Source: Alopecurus myosuroides
Lineage: Eukaryota > Streptophyta > Magnoliopsida > Poales > Poaceae
Direction: 5' to 3'
Assembly: GCA_028641055.1 (NCBI GenBank)
Contig: CM054060.1
Coordinates: 238,170,833-238,234,832, forward strand
DNA: 64,000 nucleotides
Shown in pieces: positions 23,585 to 36,400 of this stretch (positions are counted from its first letter, which is position 1; each line of letters starts with the position of its first letter). A model generated the notes under the pieces. The model searched no databases and was not told the origin of the DNA. It saw only the letters and a program-made list of their open reading frames with translations. The position numbers were made by a program, and so were the translations under genes.

Positions 23585-24655
23585 TATGGGGTGGTGCAGA
23601 AAGAAGATGTTCAGGGCCTGGAGGGAAAGGCAGTTTGGAAGCCACGATGGAAGAGTTGGAGCAAGAAGTCTTTAAGTACAAGAAGATGGCGGAGCGTGAA
23701 GTGGACATCATCCAAAGAACAAATGCAGAACTAATTGATGAGCACAAGAAGGAGGCTTCCAAGCTTTGGGAGCTAATCTTCTCGCTCCATGGGGCCACCA
23801 ACAATTACAAGCACAACTCTAAGATGAGCGGGATCAAAACTATGAGTATGAGATCAGGTTTAAACGTATAAGTTATGCTACCAGTTTTAGGATATTGGAG
23901 ACCTAGTAATCATTTGTCGATGGAGAGCCTTTACCTTGGAAGTATGATGATGGGAAGGATTCACCATCACCACCGAAGAAGTAATTCGTCATTGGTATTT
24001 GCATCCCCTTGGCTTGTTCCAAGCTTGGGGGAGTGTCGCGGTATCACACCTTTATCTTTCACCCTTTTACCTTTTAGTAGAGTCATATCATGAGTAGAGA
24101 AGTTATCATATAGGATGGTTTACAGTATGGAAGTATCTCGCCTTTAGTTGGTTATCGATGTATCCCTTGGTGTGAGTTGTCATTATGGAATATTAATGAG
24201 AAGTTTGATCATTTACTTTCTATGGACTTTATTTTAGTTTGCAATTTTTCTTATATGATTGATCTTGTTGTTAGTATTGGTATCAATATGGGAGCATCAA
24301 GGTAATATATTTGGTTTTGGCAAACTTAGCATTGGTGAGTAGCAACAATACTTCGAGGCTTAACTAGAAAAGAGGGAGATGCATGTAAATATATTGTTCC
24401 ATGATCTTTCTTTCTTGTTGGCTCATAAGCTTAGTATTCTCAAGATAAGATCGTTTGTACTTCCAAGGAAGATTGCATGATTGTTTCTATCATATGTAGG
24501 TTTGTTTGTTTTCCCTCGACTATTATGCTTGCTACCCAGCCTTGCTAGCCAAAAACCTATACTGAGAGGGAATGCTTCTCGTGCATCCAAACCTTGAGCC
24601 AAAAAACCATGCCATTTGTGTCCACCGTACCTACCTATATGTGGTATTTCACCGC
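23585..24655 (+). mobile_element. Internal fragment of a family A-like gypsy element
   Basis: The plus-strand coding start (23600-23870) encodes a Lys/Glu-rich coiled coil: 'MEELEQEVFKYKKMAEREVD' then 'HKKEASKLWELIFSLHGA', resembling the C-terminal part of gag-like proteins in these elements. It is followed by 'ccaagcttgggggag' near 24018 and a non-coding stretch whose end (24520-24655) matches 9470-9640 of family A. The Tat element appears to have inserted into this fragment, and its left continuation lies outside the window. It is cut on the right by the LTR at 24656. Confidence 0.7.
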
Positions 24656-26259
24656 TGACGGTTGACATTGGTAAACCCCAAGAGAAAGGTTGTGAAGAGT
24701 GCAGAGGCAAGTTTTCCCCCAGAAAAGAAACCAAGGTTGAATTGACCAGTAGGAGGGTAAGCAATTTCAGAAGGTTGATGCAGCTGAGGTGGCAGGGCGC
24801 ACTAACGGTTCAACAACAACGTGGAACCTACACAACACAATCAATTCACTTTTCCCCAACAAAGCAGTGAGGTTGTCAATCTCACCAGTTTTTCTGAACA
24901 CAAAGAGGTTGAACGTATGGTGTAGTAAACAATATGAGAACAGTATGAAAACAACAGTAGAAGTGTGGAAACAGTGGAAGCAGTGTGAAAATAGTGGAAG
25001 CAGTGTGTGTATTATTAGTAGGAGACAATGGACCAGGGTCCATAGTTCACTAGTGGTGTCTCTCCATAAAAGATAGCTAACATGCGTGGTGAACAAATTA
25101 CAGCTGGGAAACTGATAGATAAACAAACATGCATGACGTGATGATTACTATGAGATTCATGTGGGCATTACAACAAAATACATAGATCGTCATCCAACTT
25201 CATCTATGACTAATAATCCACCCTCTGAATATCATACGAACAAACGTTGGGTATTAAGTTACAAGCAACAAATTATCGCAGTAAGAAAAGTGTGTAATCT
25301 AAACAATGTAAACGAAGTAAACATCGTTGTTATCTCCCTAATGGCAACAGCACATACCCCATCTGTCACATTTCTGTCACTCGAGGACAATTGCAAAGGA
25401 GGCATGAACCCACTATCGAGCATAAATACTCCCTCTTGGAGTCACTAGCATCTACTTAGCCAGAGCATCTACTAGCAATGGAGAGCATGCAAGATCATAA
25501 ATAACATACACATGAAGACAACATGATAGGTTGATAATCAAGAGATATGGCATTCAATAATCATCGGATACCAGCAAACACATATTGTAGCATTACAATA
25601 AGATGATTTCGATCATGTGAGGCAGCTCACAAGATCTAAACATGAAGCATAAAGAGGAGCGGACAACCATCTAGCTACTGCTATGGACCCATAGTCCAAG
25701 GATGAACTACTCACACATCACTCTAGAGGCGGGCATGGTGGTGTAGACCCCTCCGGTGATGATTTTACCTCCCGACAGGGTGCCGGGGAGAACTCGAGAA
25801 CCCTCCCGATATCGGGTTGACGATGATGGCGTCCTCGAGTGATTTTCATGGAAAAGTGGTCTCTTCTTAGGGTTAACTATCCAAGGGGGTAATATAGGCG
25901 AAAGGGCGATGGCGGTGGGCGCTTGAGGGGCCCACACCACCCTGAGGCGCGGCCAGGGGGCACGTCGCCCTATGGTGTGGCCCCCATGTGGCCCCCCTCC
26001 GGTCCTCTTCGAGACTCCGTGGAACCTTCGGGAATTCTAAGACTTCTGGGCTTCGAATTTTCCAATTTCGAGAATATTTCTAGAACAACTTTTCTGAAAC
26101 TAAAAACAACAGAAAACGGGAACTGGCTCTGTGGCATCTTTTCAATAGGTTAGTCCCGGGAAATCGATAAAAATGACATAAATTGTATGGAAAACATGTA
26201 GCAAATGGCATCAAAACAACATGGAACATCAGAAATTAATGATACGTTATGACGTATCA
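24656..26259 (-). mobile_element. Family A LTR, inverted, without matching TSD
   Basis: On the minus strand it starts TGATACGTCATAACG at 26259 and ends ...CAACCGTCA at 24656 (1604 bp). The flanks are accgc (24651-24655) and tagtg (26260-26264), which do not match. The sequence to its right is unrelated to the internal fragment to its left, so this is not a clean solo LTR; a rearrangement or deletion has removed one side. Confidence 0.85.
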
Positions 26260-26874
26260 TAGTGTCATGTGAACGTTGACTACATGACACTTCACCTTTA
26301 TGGGTCTAGAGGGATGCATTGTGTATTTGACTACTAATTGTGGGGTTGCTGGAGTGACAGAAACCTAAACCCCTGTTAGGAAACCGATGCACGAGGTAGT
26401 GTAGGATCCCAGAGTTTAAGGCTATGGTTTGATTTATCTTAATTAGTTTCTTGTAGTTGTGGATGCTTCCAACGGGTATAATCACAAGTATGTACTAGTC
26501 CTAGTTGGGAGGTGCATTAGCATAGGTTCACCCACACAACACCTATCAAAACAATAAATATTAATTAACTGTATGAGACGAATGCGCTTGACGAAGTTCC
26601 CATGTGTCCTCGAGAACGTTTGGTAATCATAAGTAACCGGATTGTCCTTTGCTCTCAAATGGATTGGGCCACTCGCTGCAATTATATTTGATGTCTTTTA
26701 TTTACTCGCACTTTATTTATCTTCTATAATAAAAACCACCAAAAACCTATTTGCTAGTGTTTATAGTGAATCCTCTATCCAACCTGCTTGTCAACACCTT
26801 CTGCTCCTCGTTGGGTTTGACACTCTTATTTATCGAAAGTACTACGATACACCCCCTATACTTGTGGGTCATCA
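26260..26874 (+). mobile_element. 3' part of an unidentified gypsy-type LTR
   Basis: Ends with 'acttgtgggtcatca' at 26874, preceded by 'gttgggtttgacactctta' and 'actacgatac', a combination that closes several Triticeae gypsy LTRs. The start is lost at the family A LTR junction. No ORF. Confidence 0.55.
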
Positions 26875-27428
26875 AAGAGTTCCGGGGACTTTTCATATAA
26901 GGGGAGAGTACAAGGGGGATATTTCCCTCTCATGGACGCACCCTATTTCAGGGGCTACCAAGTGGGCCCTAGTGGCATCACCAGTTGGCACTTATCGTCC
27001 TGGTTTTTTTCCTGAATTTATTGGAGAGAAAAAAAGAGAAAAGAAAAAGGAGAAAAGAAACAAGATAAAAAGAAGAAGGGAAGGAGAGAGGTGGACTTTG
27101 ACTCGACCTTACCCAATCCGAGTTGGGCTAGGGGAGGGTGGTGTGGCCACCTCCTCCTAGAACAACTAGGACTCCTCCCTCTCCCCTTTGGCAAGTATCT
27201 CCTCCCTCCCACTATATAAAGGATCCCAAGGCTCCAAACAAAACATACAGTTGGCTCACAAGTCTCTCTCTATTAGAATTAGAGGGTATAATTAGAGCTC
27301 CTCTAATTGAATTAGAGCCTCTTCTAATTGGGTTTATAGTTTTACTCTCTCGATTAGAGCTAATACTAATTAGATCTTTTCTCCCATGTGTTGAGAACTT
27401 CCAGATTCATTATAGCTCTAATCACAGT
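26875..27428 (+). mobile_element. LTR promoter-like fragment, probably Copia
   Basis: A purine-rich stretch (27025-27090) is followed by a pyrimidine-rich one and a strong TATA box ctatataaagg at 27212-27222, then T/A-rich sequence with repeated 'attagag' words up to 27428. The layout resembles the promoter part of a Copia LTR, but no partner LTR or coding region was found. Confidence 0.4.
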
Positions 27429-29196
27429 TGATTATGAAGGAGATATGCCCTGGAGGAAAGTAATTAACATGATTTTATTTATTGTATATCTCATTAAAGT
27501 TTATAGTAAGTTTTTATATCGTGATATAATTTTATTGATAGGAAACGTTAATACATGTGTGATATATGAACAAACAAAATTCCTACTTATCCTCTACATA
27601 GACTAGTTCATTGGGCATTGATTGATCGGAGGTTTCACGATCATGTGACAATTACGTCAATAAAAAATGAAGTCATTTTATTGATTGAATGAAATGATGG
27701 ACAAACCCATTATAATTATTGTAACGTGATCGTGTCGCAATGTTCACCTTTGTAATATATTAGTAAGATATAGTATCCTAATCCTCGGACCGTGAGATTA
27801 TATTTTAATCGCTATCTGGAGGGATATTTTGATTTCATCAAGGTCATGTCGTAAAAGGGCGATTAAGGTGTACATTGGATATTTCGAGATATAGGTTGAG
27901 GCGTATGACCGAGATCGGGATTTTTTCATCCACATGACGGAGAGATACTCTGTGTCCACTCAGTGAAACTACATCTATATAGTTGCAACATATGACTAGG
28001 TCATGAGGATGTAATTGTCATGGTAACGAGTAAAGGAATTCTTGTCGGTAACAGATTGAACATGACATAAGATATCAACGATCACATCTCGGACAAGATA
28101 TGTATCTCGGTAACAAAAGGAATATGACGCTATCATGTATCATTATGTGCATGTATCATTATGTGCATCTAGGCCCCGCTATTGATCATTGATCGGAGAG
28201 ATTACTCGATCATGTATGCAGTATTACCGAACCCAGGGTAACACACTTAAGGGTTGACAATGCTAGGAGATCATTATAAGGACATAGGAATTATTGAAGA
28301 GAAGCCGGAAAGATTCCGGAGAAGAGAGATGGACACTGGAATGGTTCCGGAGAAAATAAAAGGGCACACCGAAATTTTTTCGGGATGCCAAAAAGTTCTA
28401 GATGGTCTGAAAGGAGTTCTGCGCCCACGGGAATTAATTTAATATTAAATAATATATAAATAAATTAATTAAGAATTAGTTATATTAATATATTAATTTA
28501 ATATTAAATATAATTTAATAATATGTAAAAGAATCAATTTAAATATATTCGTGTATTAGTTTAATATTAAAAATTAAGTAATATTTAAATATTTATTAAT
28601 TAAATATATATATCTATTAATTAATATATTTAATATTAAAGAAAAAGGTGGTGCACGTGGGGAGAAAGCTTACGTGGAGCAAATCTCCCTTGGGCTTTTG
28701 GCCCACGCGGCTATGAGGTGGTGCTACATTGGGGGTGCTAAACGGAGGGGACACATAATTTTTGGGCAAATTTCACGATTCTCTCTTCCGCACCCCGTGA
28801 TGTTGTCGGGAGAATTCTCTCTACTCCTGCACGCCGTCGTGTTGGGGATTCCGTTCCAGGAGATCTATTTCCGCAACTTTTGCTGGATCGGAGGCCGGAG
28901 ATTGTCGTCAACACCGTACATATCTGAGTACTTGGAGGCGTTGTTCATCATTGCCAGCAACACCGTCATTGCACCGTGGTCTTTATCAACTCGTCAATTT
29001 CTTCACGACCTTGAGGTCGTCGACGTCGTCTTCCTCGTCAACGCTTGTGCGGGAGCGCAATCCCCGCTATTCAGTGTACGAGAGGTATGTTACCAAAGCA
29101 CCCCGTAACCGTTACCGCATTACTCCTAATTAGATCCTGGCTACTTTGGTGTTCACTACGTAGAATTTTTTTGTAGTTCTGCTGCGAACCCTGTCA
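27429..29196 (+). mobile_element. 5' LTR of a gag-only Copia element
   Basis: Begins near TGATTATGAAGGAG (exact start uncertain by a few bases), followed by 'gatatgccctggagg', the head of Angela/Barbara-type Copia LTRs. It ends ...CCCTGTCA at 29196, one base before the primer site. It contains an AT-rich insert at about 28436-28640. No matching 3' LTR occurs downstream. Confidence 0.75.
28436..28640. repeat. AT-only low-complexity stretch inside the Copia LTR
   Basis: Almost pure A/T with repeated 'ttaatttaatattaaa' and 'attaattaa' words, lying between an otherwise normal LTR head and tail. Confidence 0.8.
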
Positions 29197-29197
29197 G

Positions 29198-29210
29198 TGG
29201 TATTCGAGCC
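29198..29210 (+). other. Copia primer binding site
   Basis: TGGTATTCGAGCC differs from the initiator-Met tRNA complement TGGTATCAGAGCC at two positions and lies directly after the LTR. Confidence 0.8.
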
Positions 29211-30270
29211 GACCTATGTGTAGTATTGCTGGTACGCTTAGAACACATGTTGAATGTGGGCGTCGATCTTATTATTGTTACCCTTCCACGTGTACTTGCT
29301 CATGATGTTGGAATTGTTTGATGAAGCGGCCCTAAAACCGACCTTACGCGTACACTTACGCGGTACTGGTTCCACGACTGACATACGGCTTGCACCGTAT
29401 AAGTGGTTAGGAGGATGATAGTCTCTCTTACAATAGATGGCATGGCATTTGCAATGGAGGGCCCCGAAAGGGGTGTAATAGATACTATTGTTTGATCGAC
29501 GTTGTGGTTCGATATTCGTAGGTAGAAGCGGTTCTTCTACGAAAGTCTTAGCAGCCATATAAAACATGCAAAAGATAAAGTAGAAGTTTCAAACTTTATT
29601 TTGGAGAGACTTTTGATATGATATGGTCAAGGTGAGTTTATTATGAATTGTTCGAACTAATCGGAGGCAAGAAGATGGCGCCGACGACTTGGTGTTATGC
29701 CAAGGAGCACGATGGGATCAAGGCACAAGACCATATCATGTCGCACTTTAATACATTAGATGTTATTTTTGTGTGGTGTGTGCTTCTTATATTGATTGTA
29801 TATAATATGTTATTATGCAACGGTAGCTATATAAGATGATCACTTGCACTTAATACCAATGTCATGTTCTCCCTCAAGTGTGCACCACCAAGAAAGTCCG
29901 TAGTAGGAAAGTGGGTCGTGACGATCGGATGCTCCCTTCTGCGTTCGCATACAGCGGGTGTAATCCATATATACACTACAGTACACTTGAGGTTAGATTG
30001 GCGAGCCTAACATGTACAGACATGGCCTCGACATGAAGATTACCAAAAGGTTAAGTATGAGTCGCATAGTTGATGTGATTCACCTAGTAGAGTCTACTTT
30101 TGAAACTATACCGCCGGATGTGACGACCGGGGGTGGTATAGCTAAAAGGATCATGTAGTCACTAAGATGTTTTAGGGATAATATTGTTAATGGAGTTCAT
30201 TCATCTTGTTTGTGAATTGAGATCATTATTATTATAAACTTAGTCTTATTCTTTGCAAATATATATGTAG
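29211..30270 (+). other. Long leader of the Copia element
   Basis: About 1 kb between the primer site and the gag start; no ORF with family similarity. Confidence 0.5.
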
Positions 30271-30945
30271 ATGGCCTATCCTGTTCCCGACTACACTCCA
30301 CCTCCCGCAAGTCCATAACTTCATGTGGATGGATCAAACTTCATAGACTCGTACTTAGACTTGAGGAACGTACTTGAATTCAACAACTTGCTATGGGTGT
30401 TAAAAAGACCGCTAGGAGATGGACCAGATAACAACGCAACCCAAGCAGAGAAAGACGATTTTCGTGTTCGCCAGGATAGATTTGCCACTGTTAAGAGACT
30501 GATGTTGAGCCTCATGATGAGCCAACTTAAGACTCGCTTTAAGAACACTAAGCCCCATGATATGATTTCCGGGCTCAAGGATCTATTCAGGACACATGTC
30601 AGGATGGAGGAGCACAAGTATGTTAGTGAGTTTATGTCTAAAAGGATGGAAGAGAATGCTTGTTTTGCATGCCACCTGAAAAGGATGAACAATCTTCATA
30701 AGCTCCTCACAGTGGATTTTGATCAGAACATGCCTAATGACTTCACGATGGATTGAGTATTGCTCTCGCTTCCTCCAAGTTTCGAGGGCTATATCTATAG
30801 ATATCTTACTAGAGGTGAGTTGTACACCTTCGCCGAATTCATGGACAAGTTAAGGACTATCCAGGTGACTCATATCTTTGACGGAGAAGGTATATTTGAT
30901 ATACCAGTTATAAATGTTATTTCAAACACTCACTGCAGTTTATGA
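30271..30945 (+). pseudogene. Copia gag
   Basis: Starts ATG at 30271 and encodes a UBN2-type gag: 'LHVDGSNFIDSYLDLRNVLE', 'DFRVRQDRFATVKRLMLSLM', 'MISGLKDLFRTHVRMEEHKY', 'HLKRMNNLHKLL' and 'LLSLPPSFEGY'. A TAA at 30316-30318 breaks the N-terminus, and a TGA at 30754-30756 stands where related proteins have Trp (the D-W-x-L-L-S-L-P context). The frame otherwise continues to 'VINVISNTHCSL' and stops at 30945. No protease, integrase or RT follows, so the element is gag-only. Gag would form the particle with enzymes supplied by a relative. Confidence 0.82.
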
Positions 30946-31619
30946 GTATTTGATACTCATTTTTTAATGAAAATAGGACCTACTGCTTGAAGATGGTTTG
31001 ATGAGGCGACATCATGCGTTGATGGCCGACGACGTTTTCATTCTACATTTATCGTTTTATTAGAGGGTTTGAAATAAGATTTTTGTAATAAGTGAGATTA
31101 TGAATTTTCTTGAGGATGTCTTGTAATTCGCGAGACATGTTATTCAGGTTTTATTATCATTATGAATAAAGTTCTTTTGTGGCAATATTTTCAATTGCAA
31201 TGTTTTGTGCTTATGATGATCTTAATGATAATGCGATATGCATTTATAAATAAATAGAAGTGCTAAAAAATTATTCAAAGTTAATAATGACATCGTTTCG
31301 GATAACGACACTAGTAATTGTAGTCATGATTTTGGTATTGTATAATATTTATAGACTTGTTGATCTATTGTAAATGTACAAGCCATGTCTTTGATTAAAA
31401 ATCTCCGCATGTTGATTGTCAATATAAATAGGATGGTTGAAATTCATCTATATCGTTTTAGTATTGTGTTGGGTCATCTCGTTTATGGGAGGACCCCTGC
31501 CTTGGGACACCATATTATCTCTTCAATATCCATCCCTTTTTAGTATTGTGTGTTGTAAAATTGTATTGGTTGCGGATGTATAAATGGTAGCATTGTTGAA
31601 TACTGAGTTTCGATGGGTA
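30946..31619 (+). other. Unassigned AT-rich sequence after Copia gag
   Basis: No coding signal. It could be the 3' non-coding part of the gag-only Copia or the start of the LINE remnant. Confidence 0.4.
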
Positions 31620-32148
31620 CTTACAGGATAAAAGTGGAGCTCATGGTTGGGCTTAGTTGAGAGACCGATGATGCTATATTTTTCGAAAAAACCTGTATGT
31701 TTATATGGAATTTAAAAACATTTGGAACATTTTTTGCTAAATTTATGTATACTAATTATATGAATGGTTACCCATTATTGTTTTTGTAAGTACCTATGGA
31801 AAATTAAGGTTATGTATCGGGAAGTTTTATGAACCAAGGACAACCTTGCTAAGAAACGTTGGACATGATGTCAAAAAGGTGCAATTTTTTATTTGAATGA
31901 GTCTATTAAGCACATATTTATATCATGTCATTTTTCCCATAATATTTACATATTAATTCAATTCACTTTAATATATCTTCTCTAACAAGTATTATTAATA
32001 TGTTTGGTGATTGGTTACATGGAGTGGATAAGAAAACTAAACCACATACAAATTAGCGTTCGTGCTTTTGTTTGGGAAATTTGGAATTGGCGAACGATAT
32101 TTCATTTAAGAAGGTGGGTGCCACTCACTTTCTTACAGGTATTACACA
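31620..32148 (+). pseudogene. LINE ORF2 C-terminal remnant (part 1)
   Basis: Degenerate translation of the zf-RVT end of a plant L1 ORF2: 'WKIKVMYREVL', 'TKDNLAKKRWT', 'CQKGAIFYLNESIKHIFISC' with Cys/His spacing of the zinc knuckle, then 'NMFGDWLHGVDKKTKPH' (about 31998-32050). Several stops interrupt it. The sequence continues after the Harbinger element at 33275 and after the chromovirus at 45255, so it is one LINE tail split twice. Confidence 0.72.
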
Positions 32149-33274
32149 TAAGAGCATCTCTAGCAGTCGAGCTATATAGGCGCCGTGCGGGAAAAAACAC
32201 CGAAATGCAGCGCGCGGCTAGAAGCGACGGCTCCAGCAGTCGCGCTAAAATCCCGCGCGAGAATTTTTTTCGTCCACCCCACGGAGAAACACTGGAGTCG
32301 GCGCCGAGAATCTTATGTGTCTCCTTCCGCGCGCTGGACGACCGAGCTCGCGCGCTAACTCTCAGCCGCCTCGTGAAACTTCCGCGTGCTCGCACCATCT
32401 GCTATTCCTACACCTCCTTCACTATTCCTCCGCTCTTCCGGCGTCCGGATCTGCCGCCGTTGTGCTTCCGCCTAGCCTAACTTTCACTGGCGTGCGCCCA
32501 CCACCCAGATGGCTGACGGCCCGGCGCCGACATAGTAAAAGTGCCCTCCTCCGGCGCCAAATCTCCTCTCTACTACCGAAGCTTCCTGCCGCTGGCGCGA
32601 CGTTCCCTCCACCGCCGATTCGAGCACAAGGACCGGATAGATTTTGGGATCAATAGATCCTTTGGTATATTATGACCACTTGTGAGATCATGCATAACAT
32701 GATCATAGAGAACAAGCATGGACAAGATGTAGATTATTCCATCTACGAGTGAATGGGACAACTGGTGCGGGTGAGAAGGAAAGAAGAGAGAGTTGTCCGC
32801 TTCATTGTATCCTACCATGCCATTCTTCGTAACGAGGTGCATGATGATCTTCAAGAAGACATTATGAAGGAGTGGTGGAAATGGAATGGACAACAATCCC
32901 ACTAGTTTGTTTGTATTATTGATGAAAAATTTGTTATATTGTTGATGAACTATTTGTTGTATTGTTGAACTATTGTTTATATTTGTATTTACTATTTATT
33001 TGTGTTGTAATAATATTTAAACGACTTTTATTATTATTTTTCTATGTGTGTTTGATATGTTTTGATCTATGTAATTGGTTGTTTGAGGTTTCTGCAGTCG
33101 CGCTCGCACCATTTTGCGGCGCTTGGAAAAGTCTCGACTAGCGAAGTGCCAATTTTGGCGCATCTGAAATAGCTGCCGCCAAGCGTGCGCTGCAAACTAT
33201 TTTTAGCACTAATATGGCGCTGCAAACCAGTTTTACAGCGCGCAAGTTTAGCGCGACTGCTGGAGATGCTCTAA
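32149..33274 (+). mobile_element. PIF/Harbinger element with TSD taa
   Basis: Terminal inverted repeats GAGCATCTCTAGCAG (32152) and, inverted, GAGCATCTCCAGCAG (ending 33271) enclose 1120 bp. The trinucleotide taa at 32149-32151 and 33272-33274 is the typical duplication of this superfamily. The TIRs extend further with imperfect pairing (GTCGCGCTAAAC versus GTCGAGCTATAT). The interior is GC-rich on the left and holds a transposase relic. Too short for an autonomous copy. Confidence 0.88.
32672..32905 (+). pseudogene. Harbinger transposase C-terminal relic
   Basis: A frame of 78 codons, with one internal stop at codon 27, reads 'MTTCEIMHNMIIENKHGQD', matching the conserved 'T.C.I.HNMI.E' helix near the C-terminus of PIF/Harbinger (DDE_Tnp_4) transposases. 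'AILRNEVHDDLQEDIMKEWW' follows, matching the final 'H..L..DL..HIW' part. The catalytic DDE core is absent. This supports origin of the element by internal deletion of an autonomous Harbinger. The relic has no expected activity. Confidence 0.75.
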
Positions 33275-33415
33275 CTACATACTTCATCCATATATGGTCA
33301 TTTCTCCTTCTGCCTGAGCAGCGGACGCTTATGCCTACACTTGGTTGTTGATGGCGGTCATTTGAGCTATATCCAGCCGGGATGTTGGCACCATGCTAAG
33401 AGTTCAATATGTTTA
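33275..33415 (+). pseudogene. LINE remnant (part 2)
   Basis: Continues the LINE C-terminus after the Harbinger element: the Trp/Ser-Phe-Leu-Leu-Pro-Glu-Gln reading matches the end of plant L1 ORF2. It is cut by the chromovirus at 33416. Confidence 0.6.
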
Positions 33416-36400
33416 TGTCAGACCCCGGACCCAGAGATATACAAACTGTCATGTGCTCCTAACAATGGACTCACAAGAGCTTTAGGGTTACCAGCCCCGG
33501 CCGCAACAACCAACGGCAGGCAGACCGGATTCATCGGCACGTAGTCCGGATCCCCGGTCTACTACTCCCTGTGTCCATGCTAGTCATAACCAGATATGTA
33601 TATCCAAGCGTCCACGAGTCGGATGAAACAGAAGGAACGGGACCAAAGTTATACATACCTGCTATGTGTCCAGAAAGTGCAACAACAATCGAGGGTTACT
33701 GGGGTTACCTCGCCCCAGGCCGAATCACATCGACAGGCGGGCTCGGACATGGATCATCGGCTCCACAACCCCTCGACTGCGACAACTATGCAGGCATAGC
33801 CAAAACTGTATAACGATGATCTCGAAACCAACAACCGATCAAAGCAGTACTCTAGACATGAAGCTTTATTAAGCAAGTAATACTAGAGTATAGCTTACAA
33901 GCAGAGGTCACACGACCCAACATTACATCAGACAACGGAAAACAAATATGTTGCTAATCAACAAGAACCAAAAAGGACTAAGAGGCCGCAACATAAGGCG
34001 ACGTCCCAGCCCATAGATTCCAGGCTGCTACCTGGGAAACCCCAAACTATCCGTCGATGTCCACGTTGAAACACCACCGAAGGTATGGAACTCCACCTGA
34101 ACCAAATTGAAGCAAACATGAGTACGGGGGGTACTCAACAAGACTTAACTAACCTATTATATATCTGCTTGTTCAAAAAGGGTTTATGAAGCTTGTTTTG
34201 CATAAAGCCAACTTTGTTTCGAATAGAGGGAGACTGAGAAGCTTTTCATAAATCTTTTAAAAGAACACCCTTTTCTTCGGGTATTGCCTTCAGATCCTCC
34301 GAAGCATCATCCATCTCATGATAACTGGAACCACCTCTTGAAACTAAACATTCATTGCCAACATCTTTTACGTCATGTTCAAGTTATCTATGATCTCAGG
34401 ATCCGTCACCAAGTTGTCCTTAGCCGCGGACACGGCTTTTCGAAAAGATTAAACCCTGCAGGGGTGTACAACTTTACCCATACGTATCAACCGACTCTTA
34501 ATGCCAAGCTATTGGCACAATTCCGACGATGTGCCGGCAGAGGGTGGCTGACCACGATCTTTCCCTTGCTTCGCCTATTCCATGAGTCGCTCCGAGTAGA
34601 GATGGACCGCCAATAGGGAGTGGCCATCTCCTGGCGGTTACCTACCCGCAGAGCGCCGATACACCACCACGTCCTAGTTTTGAAAACGTTTTAATATCCC
34701 CAGCAAATCCAAATGGAACGCCCAAACTAGGCAACTCATGGAACAAACTAGACAAGTTGAAACCAAGGGGAATCCAATCCCCGTGTGGTTGCACGATCAG
34801 TCTTGGCTTCAAAGGCGAGAACTCGCTCCTAGGGGCATGAACGAGGCAAATCACCACATCCCATGTGGCAACTCATCCAAGCCTTTAATCATGTTAAACA
34901 CACATCTCAAACCTTACCACGTCATCCTGTCATACTAGATTCATTTCGTAACTCTGATTCATCAACCGGATGGAGCAGAGATCAACAGACATGTATTACT
35001 AAGCATGGCATATATGAGGCTCTGGCGATACACATAAACAAATCCTATGTCTGCTAGGAGCACTGAATCATGATATCTGGTTTATGCAAATAAATAGGAC
35101 AACTCTATCTACTGACTCAAGATACTTTGTAAAAGCATGCATCGTACGAGAAGTAAAACATTTCGAAAACATATATGGGCAGATAAGAGGTTATGCTTGC
35201 CTTGCTTCAAGAAAACCAGACAAAAGCTTCAGGAATAAGTGCTTGACTTGGTTGTTTAGACCAAGTATTCGTCAAGAGAGGTGTCGAACTTCACTCCGGA
35301 TTCGCGTTCTACCGATAAGAGTGAACACCGGAAAGAAAGAGAACAACACTCAAAACAGGCATCGATGCAATGCTCAATATGTATGAATGAACATTTGAAT
35401 GCATTACAGATAAGCCCTAAACATATTTCATGGGTTGCTAGGGTTCATATGTTAAGAAAACAGTTTTAGTGAATTTAGTCCCGAAGTGGACCTCGGAGGC
35501 CGATTCGGGCAAAACCTAGAGGTGCGACAAGTTAAAGTGCTCAAATAGGGCTGAGAACACCATAACTAGGTTGCACTTGTCATTCTAAGCATTTTGACAT
35601 ATAACTTGCAATTTTCTAATTTTCTTGAATAAAAACTTATTTTCTTTATTTTAAATGATTTAAATAAGGCTCAAAATTCAACTTTATCAAAAATGTGTGC
35701 AAATGAAATAAACATGTAGATTACATTTTTCTAAACAAAATGGTATATTGAACACATTTTTCTGATTAGCCAAATAGAAGTTATTGCATTTACAAATTTA
35801 ACACTTTTTCTGAAATTTAACACAGGTGGGGTCCACGTGTCAGTTATTCCATTTAAAAGAAATTAAACATAAAACCACCTGTGACGTGCGCATGATGTCA
35901 TTGTGACATCATCCCAGGCCAAGATCACACAGATGCCAAGCAATCGACGGATTTGCTCGAAATTTGAAGGAATGATCTTGCGCACGAGGTGGAGGAGACC
36001 GAGGGGAGTGTGGGGGTGGTCTCAGCGGCCCGGAAGGTCGCCGGAGCTCGCACCGGCGATCTCGGGCGCGGCGGCGGATGGCGGTTGGTGGCGGGAGAAT
36101 GGACCAGAGGGGGAGGGAGGAGGAGGAGGGCACCAGGGTGCTCGGTTGCTCATCGTGAAACTGATGGCGAGGTCAGGGAGGCGAGGCGGGGCGGCAATCG
36201 CCGGCGGCGAGTGAATTCCGGCGGCGGCCGTGGAACCCGTCCGGCGAGAAATTGAAGGCCCTCCCGGGGATCCCCACTGCTGTACGCGCTCGAGGAGGAA
36301 AAGGCAGGGGTGGCGGAGCTCAAGGGAACCTCGGCAGGGCGCGGGGGCGGGTGTGGCGCCGGCGGCGAGCGGCGGATGGCGCCGGTTCGGTAGTGTTAGG

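Noticed and set aside
32004..32480. 158-codon plus ORF spanning the Harbinger left end
   Set aside because: Joins LINE sequence to Harbinger sequence, so it cannot be an old gene; the true signal is the transposase relic at 32672.
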